Part shown: positions 15,829-25,592 of the stretch, one piece after another
Layout: the number at the start of each line of letters is the position of its first letter
Numbering within the stretch: the first letter of the stretch is position 1
Source: Cyclobacterium sp. SYSU L10401
Lineage (GTDB): Bacteria > Bacteroidota > Bacteroidia > Cytophagales > Cyclobacteriaceae
Length of the DNA: 64,000 nt
Direction: 5' to 3'
NCBI RefSeq assembly: GCF_010993705.1
Contig: NZ_WOFO01000006.1
Span: 1-64,000, forward strand
Position numbers and translations under genes: made by a program
Notes under the pieces: model-generated
The model's input: only the letters and a program-made list of their open reading frames with translations
Database searches by the model: none
Told to the model about the DNA's origin: nothing

Positions 15829-18800
15829 ATGAACATTACCTCCATATCCATCAACAGGCCTTCGCTGATCATTGTCCTTTTCAGCCTGTTCATCCTTCTG
15901 GGCTACATTGGCTTCACCAATTTATCCTATGAATTGATGCCTGATTTCAACCAACCGGTGGTGGTAATCAAAACGGTTTATCCTGGGGCCGAACCGGAAG
16001 AAGTGGAAAGTTCTGTTTCCCAAAAGATTGAAGATGCACTTTCCAACCTGGAAGGCGTGGATTACCTGGTTACCAAGTCCCTTCCCAATGCTTCAGTAGT
16101 GATTGCCAACATGAAATACGGTGTGGATTTGGATCAGACCATGCTGGATGCCCAGCGATACATCGACAACATCCGAAAAGATTTACCCGAGCAGGTGTTG
16201 TCGCCCGAAATGAGCAAGGTTTCTCCAAACGACCTGCCTATCCTGTCCATCACAGCGACCAGTAGCCTGAGCAGTGCGGCCTTTTACCAAAACCTGACCG
16301 ATGACTACCTTCCCCAGATCCAACAGCTCAAAGGAGTCGCTGAAATCTCCGTATTGGGCGGTGAGCAACGAGAGATCCAGGTAAAGGTGGATCAGGAAAA
16401 ACTGCGGCACTACCAGCTATCCCTACAGCAGGTGGTAGAAGCCATCAACCGCTCCGGTTTGGACATTCCCGCCGGTTTGGTTCAGACGGAAAAGAATCAA
16501 CAAGCAGTACGGCTGACTGGAAAATTCACCAAACTGGAAGATATTCAACAGGTTCAGGTGGCCATGCCGGTACCGGGAAGTCCGGTCTATGTGCGGGACC
16601 TGGCCATCGTAAAAGACGGTATCCGGGAAATCACTTCTGTAAGCCGCTATAACGGGCAGGAAGGAATTGGCCTGATGCTTAAAAAACAAGGCGATGCCAA
16701 CGCAGTGGATGTGTCCCGGGCCGTTCGGGAAAAATTAGCGCAAATCGAAGAACTGCATGCTGCCGATGGGATTCAATTTATCATTGCCGATGACAGCACA
16801 GACAACACGATTGCTGCCGTTAACTCGGTGGTGTTTGATTTGATTCTTGCGGTAGTATTGGTTTCACTGGTGATGTTGTTGTTTTTGCGAAGTTTCAGGA
16901 ATTCCCTGATCGTTCTGGTCGCCATTCCTACCTCTCTGGTAACAGCATTTGCCGTGATGTGGATTTTGGGTTATACGTTAAACCTGATGACCTTGCTGGC
17001 CATGTCGCTGATCATTGGGATCCTGGTGGACGATGCCACCGTGGTATTGGAAAACATCCAGCGACACCTGGACATGGGCAAAGAAAGACGCAAAGCCGCC
17101 ATGGACGGCAGGATGGAAATCGGATTTTCCGCCCTTTCCATCACCCTGGTCGACGTGGTAGTATTCCTGCCCATACTCTTCCTGCAGGTATTTGTGGCAG
17201 ACATGCTCAAGCAATTTTCCGTGGTGGTCATCACCTCCACCCTGACCAGTTTGTTGGTTGGTTTTACCCTGACCCCCTGGATGGCTTCGCGAATAGGTAA
17301 ATCCGAAGACCTGCAACCCAGTACCGCATTCAACCGTTTTTTGATCTGGTTTGAACACCAATTGGATCGCTTTATCGCCTGGTACGGCAGGCAACTGGCA
17401 TGGGTGCTGGATCACAAACTGGCCTTTGCCGGCATCATTCTGGGGCTTTTTGCCCTTACAGGCGTCATTATGCGACAAGGAATCATCGGAAAGGAACTGA
17501 TTGCCACGGGTGATCAGGGAAAGTTCCGGATGTACCTGGAATACGACAAGTCCACCAGTATCAAAGAAAACAACATCCGTACCCTGGAAGTAGAAAATTT
17601 CCTGCTTCAGCAGCCCGAAGTAGCTACCGTTTTCAGCAATGTGGGCGGACCATCCACGGGTATAGGAAGCTTGGGGGTCGGTTCAGCCTATAAGTCAGAA
17701 TTGACAATTCAGCTAAAAGCGTCCAACGAACGAAATACGGTACCGACTGAAACGTACATGAAAAATGTACGGGAAGCACTTAAAAAAGAGTTTCCCGGGT
17801 CCAGTTATTCCATGGCGGCTTTGGGTCTTGTTCCCCGGTCTGCACCTATAGAACTGACCCTCAGCGGTCCGGACCAGGACAGGGTACTGACCGAAGCAAA
17901 AAGTTTAAAAACAACCATTGAAAACATTCCGGGTGCAGACCATGTCAAATTATCTGTAGAAGAAGGAAGCCCTGAATTTCAGATCATTCCTGATCAGGAT
18001 AAATTACAACGTCTGGGATTGACCAATGCCTACCTGGGACTAAACGTCCGCAATGCCCTGACCGGAAACGACGATGCTACCCTCACCCAGGCCGGGACGG
18101 AATACCCGATACGCATTCAATTGGATAATTTTAACCGGCAAAATTACGATGATGTCAATCGATTGATCCTGGTAAATCCCATCGGCATGCCCATCACGCT
18201 GTCCCAGGTGGCAAAGGTCGTACAGGACAAATCCCCCTCCTTGCTAGAGCGAAAGGACAGGCAGCCTGCAGTCACGATCACGGCCGATGCGCTGGGACGA
18301 CCTTCCGGAACCGTAGCCGATGATGTGCTGGCCTATTTCAAGGAAAATCCGCTTCCCGAAGATATCAGCTATGTTTGGGGCTCGGATATCAAAAGGCAAA
18401 ACGACAGTTTTGGCGCACTCGGTTCCGTTTTATTGATTTCCTTCCTTTTGATCTACCTGATCATGGTGGCCTTGTATGACAGCTTCATCTATCCTTTTGT
18501 GGTTTTATTTTCCATTCCAGTAGCCGTTATTGGCTCCTTTCTCGCACTGAATCTATCCATGAACCACCTCAGTTTATTTGCACTATTAGGGCTGATTATG
18601 CTAATGGGATTGGTCACTAAAAACGCCATTCTGATTGTGGATTTCACCAATCAGCTGAAAGAAAAAGGTCTTCCGGTAAGAGAGGCCCTTATGGAAGCAG
18701 GAAAAGGCAGGATGCGGCCTATTCTGATGACTACTTTATCCATGGTATTTGGCATGCTTCCCATAGCCCTGGCCGCTGGAACGGCATCGGAATGGAAAAA

Positions 18801-18960
18801 CGGACTGGCATGGGTAATTATCGGAGGGCTACTTTCTTCGCTGATATTGACGGTTTATTTGGTGCCGGTAGTATATGAAGCAATGGAACAACTCAAACAG
18901 TGGATCCAGGGAAAACCAAAACCAGCTATCAGGGCAAAATTTCCATTAACAGACTCCTAA
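15829..18960 (+). CDS. RND-family efflux permease
   Basis: 1043 residues from the ATG at 15829; an upstream in-frame TTG at 15805 overlaps the adaptor gene and lacks support. It has the standard RND layout: TM1, a large periplasmic loop, TM2-6, a second loop, and TM7-12. 'MSLIIGILVDDATVVLENI' carries the Asp-Asp proton-relay pair of TM4, and 'GLIMLMGLVTKNAILIVDF' carries the TM10 Lys. It exports small hydrophobic or toxic compounds by proton antiport, probably hydrophobe/amphiphile exporter (HAE-1)-like. Last gene of the tetR-tolC-mfp-RND operon. Confidence 0.93.
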   Translation: MNITSISINRPSLIIVLFSLFILLGYIGFTNLSYELMPDFNQPVVVIKTVYPGAEPEEVESSVSQKIEDALSNLEGVDYLVTKSLPNASVVIANMKYGVDLDQTMLDAQRYIDNIRKDLPEQVLSPEMSKVSPNDLPILSITATSSLSSAAFYQNLTDDYLPQIQQLKGVAEISVLGGEQREIQVKVDQEKLRHYQLSLQQVVEAINRSGLDIPAGLVQTEKNQQAVRLTGKFTKLEDIQQVQVAMPVPGSPVYVRDLAIVKDGIREITSVSRYNGQEGIGLMLKKQGDANAVDVSRAVREKLAQIEELHAADGIQFIIADDSTDNTIAAVNSVVFDLILAVVLVSLVMLLFLRSFRNSLIVLVAIPTSLVTAFAVMWILGYTLNLMTLLAMSLIIGILVDDATVVLENIQRHLDMGKERRKAAMDGRMEIGFSALSITLVDVVVFLPILFLQVFVADMLKQFSVVVITSTLTSLLVGFTLTPWMASRIGKSEDLQPSTAFNRFLIWFEHQLDRFIAWYGRQLAWVLDHKLAFAGIILGLFALTGVIMRQGIIGKELIATGDQGKFRMYLEYDKSTSIKENNIRTLEVENFLLQQPEVATVFSNVGGPSTGIGSLGVGSAYKSELTIQLKASNERNTVPTETYMKNVREALKKEFPGSSYSMAALGLVPRSAPIELTLSGPDQDRVLTEAKSLKTTIENIPGADHVKLSVEEGSPEFQIIPDQDKLQRLGLTNAYLGLNVRNALTGNDDATLTQAGTEYPIRIQLDNFNRQNYDDVNRLILVNPIGMPITLSQVAKVVQDKSPSLLERKDRQPAVTITADALGRPSGTVADDVLAYFKENPLPEDISYVWGSDIKRQNDSFGALGSVLLISFLLIYLIMVALYDSFIYPFVVLFSIPVAVIGSFLALNLSMNHLSLFALLGLIMLMGLVTKNAILIVDFTNQLKEKGLPVREALMEAGKGRMRPILMTTLSMVFGMLPIALAAGTASEWKNGLAWVIIGGLLSSLILTVYLVPVVYEAMEQLKQWIQGKPKPAIRAKFPLTDS

Positions 18961-19143
18961 ATTATCTCCAGGCAAATAAATCTATCTTTCTGAGCCCCTG
19001 TGATTGGATTAATTCTGCGCCTGAGCCTGTGGAGATCTAACCCTACCTTTACCAGCTACGGACTTAAACTTTAGCCGTATTCGATTTTTTAACATTTGTA
19101 AAAGGTATTGTCTCCCCATCGCCTGACCTTTGTCAGACTAATT

Positions 19144-20373
19144 ATGCGCGAGATGAATACAGATAGCATACAACTTGGATTAAAAGAAAACTGGAAACAG
19201 TTTACCATTCTGGTCATTGTAAACGCCTTTGTGGGTGGGATGATCGGCATGGAAAGAACCATCATTCCCCAATTTGCGGAGATGGAATTTGGTATTGCTT
19301 CAAAAACAGCCATTCTTTCCTTTATCACGGCCTTTGGTATCACCAAAGCCATTGCCAATTATTATACAGGACGACTTGCCAACCGATTCGGGAGAAAAAA
19401 TCTGCTTTTGTTTGGTTGGTTCCTGGCCATGCCCATACCGTTTATGCTGATTTATGCAGGCAGCTGGAACTGGGTGATTTTTGCCAACGTACTGTTGGGG
19501 GTAAGTCAGGGACTCACCTGGAGCAGTACGGTGGTCATGAAAATTGACCTGGTGGGTGAAAAGGACAGGGGCCTTGCCATGGGCTTAAACGAATTTGCCG
19601 GCTACTTTGCCGTAGGGCTGGTAGCCTTTCTGACAGGCTATGTAGCCAATAAATACGGCATTACGCCCTATCCCTTTTACATTGGAATCTTTATCTCCGT
19701 GATCGGATTTGTGTTGACGGCCCTCTGGCTGAAGGACACCCGGGCATTTGTGCACAAAGAGACTGCTATCGATACTACCGAACAGCTGAAAAATGTTTTT
19801 GTGGAAACCACCTTCAAAAACAAAACCTTAAGTTCCGTGACCCAGGCGGGGCTGATAAACAACCTGAACGATGGCATGATCTGGGGCTTGCTTCCGATCA
19901 TTCTGGTTTCACTGAATTACAACAATGAAAACATAGGCATCATTACCGCCATTTACCCAACCGTTTGGGGTATAGGGCAACTTTTTACCGGTAAAATGTC
20001 CGACCATTATTCCAAAAAGGCCATGCTCTTTTGGGGCATGCTGGCGCAGGGCCTGGCCATTTTACTGATTCCCTACAGCAGTGAATTTTACGTGTTGGCT
20101 TCCCTTTCAGCCATTTTAGGATTGGGAACGGCACTGGTATATCCCACCTTCCTCTCCACCATTGCCCAGGCGAGCAGTCCCAAACAGCGGGCTGAAAGCA
20201 TCGGAACGTTCCGGCTATGGCGGGACCTGGGTTATGCCTTCGGAGCGGTAATTTCAGGAATCACAGCGGACCTATTTGGCATTGACTACGCCATATTACT
20301 TATTGGGGTACTGACCATTGGTTCATCCCTTGTTATTAAATTCCGTATGCCGGAGAAAATTTCTAACAACTAA
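19144..20373 (+). CDS. MFS transporter
   Basis: 409 residues from ATG 19144 (ATG 19153 is an alternative; the longer TTG start at 19108 is less likely). Twelve predicted spans. The MFS loop 2-3 motif appears as 'GRLANRFGRKNLLLFG' and is partly repeated at 'GKMSDHYSKKAMLFWG'. The substrate is not predictable. It is separated from the RND operon by about 180 nt, so it may have its own promoter. Confidence 0.85.
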   Translation: MREMNTDSIQLGLKENWKQFTILVIVNAFVGGMIGMERTIIPQFAEMEFGIASKTAILSFITAFGITKAIANYYTGRLANRFGRKNLLLFGWFLAMPIPFMLIYAGSWNWVIFANVLLGVSQGLTWSSTVVMKIDLVGEKDRGLAMGLNEFAGYFAVGLVAFLTGYVANKYGITPYPFYIGIFISVIGFVLTALWLKDTRAFVHKETAIDTTEQLKNVFVETTFKNKTLSSVTQAGLINNLNDGMIWGLLPIILVSLNYNNENIGIITAIYPTVWGIGQLFTGKMSDHYSKKAMLFWGMLAQGLAILLIPYSSEFYVLASLSAILGLGTALVYPTFLSTIAQASSPKQRAESIGTFRLWRDLGYAFGAVISGITADLFGIDYAILLIGVLTIGSSLVIKFRMPEKISNN

Positions 20374-20538
20374 GGACCTTAACGGGTGCCTTAGCAGAGC
20401 CGAAGGCATGGTTTAATGGAAGGATGTGCTACTATTTTGAGGTGTTGATATGACTTTTTTTATTGCACGGAGAACGACGCAGGCTTTGATAAACTTTCAA
20501 ATGGCATATGATTGATAAAATCATTATATTTAGAGGCA

Positions 20539-21864
20539 ATGATTAACTCCTTTACCATTGAAAATTTTAAAAGCTACAAAAAAGCAGCGTTAAAGTTAGC
20601 TCCGCTGACCGTAATGGTTGGTGCCAACGCTTCTGGAAAAAGCAATGCCTTAGAAGCCATCCGATTTTTAACTTGGATGGCTCAGGGACAGAAACTATCG
20701 TCATTACAGTTTGAAGTGAATCAAAACAATGCTGCCATCCGTGGGCAAATCAAAGATATTTTTTTTAAGGGGAATAGCGAGCTCAAATTAGGTTGTCTCA
20801 TGCAGGATTCAGGTTTAGGTCATTCCTGGGAACTCCAGATTACACTAGACCATAGGCTGGGAAAGGAAATTCACATATCTAAGGAGTCGATGATAAAAAC
20901 CAATTCCGAAGAGATCCTTTACGAAACCACAAAACCTACATCTGGCCTGGCCACGGATATTTCTGTTGCTTTTAACAATTTTGCCAGGGGAGGGAAAAAA
21001 CCACAGGTCACCTGTTCAGACCAACTGGGTATTTTTACCCAAATGAGCGCCCCGGGAAAAATTAACCCCAACTACAAAAAATCAATCCAACATGTTGGAG
21101 AGCTATCGCGTTATACAGAATCCCTTCTTTCCAGAATATTATTCCTGGATCCCTCACCACAATCCATGAGGAACTATAGCTTTATCTCAGAGTCAGCACT
21201 TCTAGGAAATGGATCTAATATTTCAGCCGTCCTATATAACTTAGTGAACGTCGATGACAATCCATTCGATGATGAGCCTGGAAGGCTAAAGAAAGAAATC
21301 CTACAATTTATTGAAAGCCTGCCTGAACAAGACATTACAGATATCGACTTTTTGGAAGGTCCAAGAGGAGAAGTGATGGTCGTTTTGACCGAGACCTTTG
21401 GAAATGAAAACCGAAAGATGGATGCGGGAGTCCTCTCAGATGGAACACTCAGGGTATTGGCAATTGCCGCAGCATTACTTTCCGCTCCGGAGGAAAGTAT
21501 CGTCATTATTGAAGAGATTGATAATGGTGTTCATCCAAGCCGAGCAAAACAATTGCTTAACCAAATTAACAAAATCGCTGTGAAAAGAAGGCTACAGATC
21601 GTATTAAGTACACACAACCCGGCATTAATGGATGCGCTTCCTGATGAAGTTATTCCAGATGTAGTATTCTGCTACCGGGATAAAAAAGATGGTAGTTCTA
21701 AATTGATATCACTAAAAGATGTTCCTGATTACCCCGAATTGATTTCCCAAGGAAGTTTGGGTGACTTAGTCACAGAGGGGGCACTTTCCAATTTTGTGAA
21801 AAATTACGAAGGTCCGGATGCAAAAAAAGAAAAAGCTTTGCAATGGCTGGAATCAATAAAGTAG
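20539..21864 (+). CDS. AAA ATPase (SMC/RecF/OLD-like), partner of a PIN nuclease
   Basis: 441 residues from ATG 20539, which has a GAGG just upstream. The N-terminus 'SFTIENFKSYKKAALKLAPLTVMVGANASGKSN' holds Walker A (residues 28-35). ABC-type signature LSDGT lies at 299-303, Walker B with 'IVIIEEIDNG' at 321-330 and the H-loop 'STHNP' at 357-361. This is an AAA_21/AAA_15-type ATPase as in OLD, PtuA and AriA-like proteins, but no TOPRIM domain is attached. The PIN gene follows after 10 nt. Such ATPases often act as sensors or clamps in anti-phage systems, so a defence role is inferred, not shown. Base composition is more AT-rich than the flanking efflux genes. Confidence 0.85.
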   Translation: MINSFTIENFKSYKKAALKLAPLTVMVGANASGKSNALEAIRFLTWMAQGQKLSSLQFEVNQNNAAIRGQIKDIFFKGNSELKLGCLMQDSGLGHSWELQITLDHRLGKEIHISKESMIKTNSEEILYETTKPTSGLATDISVAFNNFARGGKKPQVTCSDQLGIFTQMSAPGKINPNYKKSIQHVGELSRYTESLLSRILFLDPSPQSMRNYSFISESALLGNGSNISAVLYNLVNVDDNPFDDEPGRLKKEILQFIESLPEQDITDIDFLEGPRGEVMVVLTETFGNENRKMDAGVLSDGTLRVLAIAAALLSAPEESIVIIEEIDNGVHPSRAKQLLNQINKIAVKRRLQIVLSTHNPALMDALPDEVIPDVVFCYRDKKDGSSKLISLKDVPDYPELISQGSLGDLVTEGALSNFVKNYEGPDAKKEKALQWLESIK

Positions 21865-21874
21865 TTTTTAGGCG

Positions 21875-22327
21875 ATGTCTAAACACACTATTTGGATCAT
21901 TGACACTTCTGTATTTTTAAATATTCTTGATATTCCTGGTTACAATCAAAAACGAAAATCCATTATTTCAGATTTTAAAATATATATAAAAAATGGGGAT
22001 ACCTTCTTTCTTCCTTATTCGGCTCTTTTAGAAACAGGCAATCACATCGCCCAGTTAAATGGGAATATTAAATTTGTAAAAGCGAAGGAATACGTAAAGC
22101 AAGTTAAATTAGCTTTGGAGGACAAAGCCCCCTTTAAGCCACTTAAATTTCCTGAAAAGGAGGATCTTTTCAAGTGGATTGATGGTTTCCCAGAGAAAGC
22201 AGGCAAGGGCATAGGCTTTGGCGATTTTTCAATAATAAAAGACTGGGAAGAGCAGGTGAAAAAGTATCAGGGTTGGTCAGTTAAAATTTGGTCTTTGGAC
22301 CGCCACCTACAAGGATATCACAAGTAG
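21875..22327 (+). CDS. PIN-domain nuclease
   Basis: 150-residue PIN-like protein. Candidate metal-binding acids are in the expected order: Asp10 ('WIIDTSVFLN'), Glu53 ('ALLETGNH'), Asp117 ('GIGFGDFSII') and Asp142 ('WSLDRHL'). PIN domains are usually RNases, e.g. VapC toxins. No VapB-like antitoxin gene is next to it; the neighbour is instead the SMC-like ATPase ending 10 nt upstream. A two-gene ATPase-effector unit is therefore likely. It could be an abortive-infection type system (inference). Confidence 0.75.
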   Translation: MSKHTIWIIDTSVFLNILDIPGYNQKRKSIISDFKIYIKNGDTFFLPYSALLETGNHIAQLNGNIKFVKAKEYVKQVKLALEDKAPFKPLKFPEKEDLFKWIDGFPEKAGKGIGFGDFSIIKDWEEQVKKYQGWSVKIWSLDRHLQGYHK

Positions 22328-22388
22328 CATTTGCTTTATTTACGGTAGGGAAATGTTCCACTAAAGACATTTCATTACCCTGCTATTC

Positions 22389-22560
22389 GACATTTGTAAT
22401 GTCTAACGAAAGATAAACAGTATTTGCAATCCTATTGTCGTTCACTCCCGGTGATTATAAATCCCCTATATCTGGGCCACGAAATTGCAAATTTCGCGGA
22501 GCTGTGCTGTTCGACATTTGTAATGTCGAATCACAGATAAGCTGGATTTGCAATCCCGAT
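22389..22560. repeat. Cluster of three palindromic dimer repeats
   Basis: Three elements of the 6219/9070 family lie head to tail in alternating orientation. Element a: GACATTTGTAATGTC (22389-22403) plus a TATTTGCAATCC half. Element b: 22450-22496, ending in CGAAATTGCAAATTTCG. Element c: 22510-22560, a 21-bp palindrome followed by a GGATTTGCAATCC half. Each linker contains AGATAA or AGATAT. The cluster separates the ATPase-PIN pair from the convergent beta-helix gene. Confidence 0.75.
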
Positions 22561-22592
22561 TTCGAGAACTTCCGGACAATGAACCTTCCTAC

Positions 22593-24248
22593 CTATTCCT
22601 TGTGTATCTCTACGTTTCGGAACGGATAGGGATTGTCGCTGAGACGTAATTCCTTGCCACTTTCCGTGGTCACATTTTTCAGGATCACTTCTTTGGGCCG
22701 CACATGGGGGTACTTTTCCACATACGTATCGTCCGTCATTTCGGGATTGAAATTGCCGAAAATCGCCGGCCCCTGGTAATCTTCCGGATGGTTGGAATCT
22801 TTTATGTGCAGGTTTTCAATGACAATCCTTTCCGGCATATAGGTGGTGTAGCCAAAATCATGCTGCCCCGAATTGGAGCCGCCGATAAGACTGGCACTGG
22901 TGGTCCTGCCTCCTGCAGGAATGAACACGCAATCCCGGATAATGAATTCTCCCTCCCAGGTACTGCCGTAATCAGAACGTAAATTGATTAGCGTCCTGCC
23001 GTTCAGGGTGGAGTTTTCCACCAGAAAGGTGCCTGTACCGATGGCATTGATGCCCATGTGACCCAAGGTAGAATGGCGCACAGTGGCATTGGCCACGCCC
23101 ATGTGGGCGTCGAAACGGGAAAAGGTGCAATGATCCAGAATCAGATTTTTGCAAAAATTAGACCCCATAATGCCCCAATAGGTGCGGTCATTGATGTCAT
23201 TAGTCTGGCTGCAGTGCTCAAAGGAAACATTCAGCGAACGGCTCAAGGAGATGTCGTAGCTGCCCATAGAAACTGGTACACCAGCCGAACCGATGGTCCG
23301 GTAGGTTTTGTGTCCTGTCAATACCGTATTGCGAACCGTTACATACGCACAGTCCCGGAAATTAAGAAAGCCTCCGTAGGGAGCACCCTGTTCTCCTTCA
23401 CCTGTAACCCGGTGCTCCAGGCCATCCAGCAGCACATTTGATCGCCGGATAGCAATGCCACGGCTATAATAGGTGTATTTCGATTCGTCCTGGTTGGCAA
23501 TGGTCATAAAACGCCCTCCCGTAATGCTGAGCTGCTTTTCGTCCATAGGAAGGGCTGTAATTTCCGTTATCTGATCAAAATCCCAGATTATGGGGGCATC
23601 CGCATCCACCTTTCCATTCTTATCAACGATAAAAATATCGGTCTGCGGGGAACCGTCGTTTTGGTTGGGCCCATACCGAATATACCGTCGCACATTGGCA
23701 TCGGTGACGGTTACCAGGCAGGAGCCAGGCAAATCGGCCTCAATTTTGTCCTGGTTCCTCTTGAGGGAAGTTACTCCTTGCAAGTCAAATGAACGCAGGG
23801 TGGAACTGACCAAAAACACATGTTTGGTTCGGTCTTCCACATTGGTATCGTCTATGATAAATTCAGCTTTTCCAAAATCGGTGTCGGTCTGGATTACTGC
23901 GGTACGCAGTTTCCCGCTAATGTAGTAAGTGTATCCATCATCTGCCTTTACTGGCAGGCCTTCCTGATTGGCCAGCGCATGGGTAGCGGCGATGGCATCC
24001 ATATCGTCCGATTTGCCATCTCCTTTGGCACCCAAATCACTGTAGCGAACATGTCCCTGATTTTTTATGGCACGCAAATCCTCAGAAGAAACGTTGACCA
24101 CTAATTCACCCTTTTCATTGGCATTTACCTGGGTTTGACCCGTGTTATTGGTAATCAAAACACTTTCGTGGGGGCTTGTTTCCTGGGCTTTGGCGGGCAG
24201 CAAGCCTTGAAGGGTGCATAAGAAGAGGATGATCAACAGGTTTTTCAT
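22593..24248 (-). CDS. Secreted right-handed beta-helix (pectate-lyase-fold) protein
   Basis: 551 residues from the ATG at 24248, which begins a clear signal peptide ('MKNLLIILFLCTLQGLLPAKAQ'). An upstream extension runs into the terminator hairpin at 24376 and is rejected. A conserved 'DLGAKGDGKSDDMDAIAATHALA' motif near residue 60 is typical of pectate-lyase-3-like/polysaccharide-active beta-helix proteins. The repeated V/I-x-N/D-C-x-F strands ('LILDHCTFSRFDAHMG', 'VRHSTLGHMG') fit parallel beta-helix coils. It is probably a periplasmic or surface polysaccharide lyase/hydrolase or a catalytically inactive binder; the substrate is unknown. Confidence 0.72.
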   Translation of the reverse strand: MKNLLIILFLCTLQGLLPAKAQETSPHESVLITNNTGQTQVNANEKGELVVNVSSEDLRAIKNQGHVRYSDLGAKGDGKSDDMDAIAATHALANQEGLPVKADDGYTYYISGKLRTAVIQTDTDFGKAEFIIDDTNVEDRTKHVFLVSSTLRSFDLQGVTSLKRNQDKIEADLPGSCLVTVTDANVRRYIRYGPNQNDGSPQTDIFIVDKNGKVDADAPIIWDFDQITEITALPMDEKQLSITGGRFMTIANQDESKYTYYSRGIAIRRSNVLLDGLEHRVTGEGEQGAPYGGFLNFRDCAYVTVRNTVLTGHKTYRTIGSAGVPVSMGSYDISLSRSLNVSFEHCSQTNDINDRTYWGIMGSNFCKNLILDHCTFSRFDAHMGVANATVRHSTLGHMGINAIGTGTFLVENSTLNGRTLINLRSDYGSTWEGEFIIRDCVFIPAGGRTTSASLIGGSNSGQHDFGYTTYMPERIVIENLHIKDSNHPEDYQGPAIFGNFNPEMTDDTYVEKYPHVRPKEVILKNVTTESGKELRLSDNPYPFRNVEIHKE

Positions 24249-24375
24249 GGCAATTGGGTTTAATGAAAATAGCAAAACGGGACTCCATTCGCTTTTGACT
24301 ATAAGCTGTTCAAAATCTAAAGATTTTACGGCGTAAACCCAAAGAAATTTCGACCAGCGGAAGAAAATCCAATAC

Positions 24376-24407
24376 AAAGGCCTATTTCACCATTGAAATA
24401 GGCCTTT
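24376..24407. terminator. Perfect 14-bp hairpin, likely terminator
   Basis: AAAGGCCTATTTCA pairs with TGAAATAGGCCTTT around loop CCAT. It lies downstream of the minus-strand lipoprotein gene at 24471-24995 and upstream of the beta-helix gene. The stem ends in TTT on either strand but lacks a longer U-tract. Confidence 0.6.
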
Positions 24408-24470
24408 ACCTAAATTACTACATTTACCGAAAGTCCCCGGTTTCTCTTTTTTTATGACAATAGCTAATTT

Positions 24471-24995
24471 TCAAAGGGCTTCAATACGATCTATTTTTAT
24501 TCCCCTAAAACAATCATCGACACAATTATTTTCCACATAGCCGCAAGTGGAGATCATCCCGTTGTTCTCTCTCTCAAAATAGGTTTCGGCGTTTTCTCTT
24601 GCCACCACCCATTCTTGTTGGGCTTTTGTATATACTTCGTCCAAGGTCATCGGTTCGGCACCTTTTTGATGGCTGCCCAGTTCGCTTTCGTTTTCCGTCC
24701 ATTCCAATTCCTCTGCTGGAATCTCCTCTGACAGGTCTTCTGGTAATGTCGTATATTTAAAATGTCTTTTAGTAATGGACCCATCGATTACAGTTAGCGT
24801 GGTTTCCCAAGAAAAACCCACCCAACTTCCAAAAACGACGGTGTAGGTATAGGAATTGCCCGACGATTCCTTAAAATCCAACCAGGCTGTTTGACTTGCT
24901 TCGAATTCGTTTTGGTGTTCCAGATCATCTGATATACAAGATGAAAGCAAGTTTCCGATTAACAAAAGGGCTATAAAGTAAAAGGTGTTTTTCAT
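24471..24995 (-). CDS. Hypothetical lipoprotein (DUF6174-like)
   Basis: 174 residues with a signal peptide and lipobox Cys20 ('NLLSSCISDDLEHQ'), again with acidic residues after the Cys. The mature region ('WLDFKESSGNSYTYTVVFGSWVGFSWETTLTV.DG.I') resembles DUF6174-type proteins by general pattern only. Four Cys near the C-terminus ('STCGYVENNCVDDCFRG' includes three of them) could form disulfides. Function unknown. Two lipoprotein genes lie side by side here; the next is at 25062. Confidence 0.6.
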   Translation of the reverse strand: MKNTFYFIALLLIGNLLSSCISDDLEHQNEFEASQTAWLDFKESSGNSYTYTVVFGSWVGFSWETTLTVIDGSITKRHFKYTTLPEDLSEEIPAEELEWTENESELGSHQKGAEPMTLDEVYTKAQQEWVVARENAETYFERENNGMISTCGYVENNCVDDCFRGIKIDRIEAL

Positions 24996-25061
24996 TTTTT
25001 TTACACGTTTTTATAAATGATCGTTTATTCAACATTGACTGCGGTATCCGTTATTCCGGGC

Positions 25062-25592
25062 TTAAGTGGTTACGCGGGAATATACCGGAGTAGGGGCACA
25101 CATAGACAATAACACATCATTGCATTCCGTAATAACGGCCAATTTTGATCCGTTTTCCCTGTATTCAAGGCTGGAGATTACTGGCTGGGAATCGGCATTG
25201 ATTTCCATTTCAATAAGATCATCCATGGTTCCCCACGCCGCATCGTTACCGATAAAAAGATCTTGTTCAGCCTCAAAAGCAATCGTTTCTCCCTCAAGTG
25301 AAAAGCTTCCCTCCTGAAAATGGTAATAGCCAACCATGTCGCCTGTTTCAGGATCTCGATAGGTAATGGATCTTTGATAACTCCCATCCCTGTTTAGTAC
25401 CAGGGAATTGACCAGGTCCAATTCATGGTCCTCATGGAAATGAATCATTTCCCAGGATCCGTATAAACCTCCATGATTGAAGTCATCCCCTGAGTCGGTA
25501 CATCCCAGAGTAAGCACCGAAACAAGTAGCATAAAAAGGATAGCAATTGGTTTTTGTTTTAAAATTGGAATGAAGTTTGGTTTTTTAACCAT
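25062..25592 (-). CDS. Lipocalin-like lipoprotein, copy A
   Basis: 176 residues with lipobox Cys31 ('VSVLTLGCTDSGDD'). The motif 'LYGSWEMIHF' followed by beta-strands ('SLVLNRDGSYQRSITY') resembles lipocalin-like small lipoproteins (inference). It is a close paralogue (about 80% identity by eye) of the protein at 33005-33532, including the rare start 'MVKKPNF'. The duplication extends beyond the gene to a terminator and to the end of a beta-propeller gene. Function unknown. Confidence 0.65.
   Translation of the reverse strand: MVKKPNFIPILKQKPIAILFMLLVSVLTLGCTDSGDDFNHGGLYGSWEMIHFHEDHELDLVNSLVLNRDGSYQRSITYRDPETGDMVGYYHFQEGSFSLEGETIAFEAEQDLFIGNDAAWGTMDDLIEMEINADSQPVISSLEYRENGSKLAVITECNDVLLSMCAPTPVYSRVTT

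Noticed and set aside
21875-22327. VapC toxin of a VapBC module
   Set aside because: No small antitoxin gene precedes it; the upstream partner is a 441-residue ATPase.
22389-22560. Possible CRISPR array
   Set aside because: The repeats are palindromes with changing arms and alternating orientation, with no equal spacers and no cas genes.
24249-24377. N-terminal extension of the beta-helix protein
   Set aside because: The extension reaches into the terminator hairpin; the internal ATG at 24248 begins a clear signal peptide.
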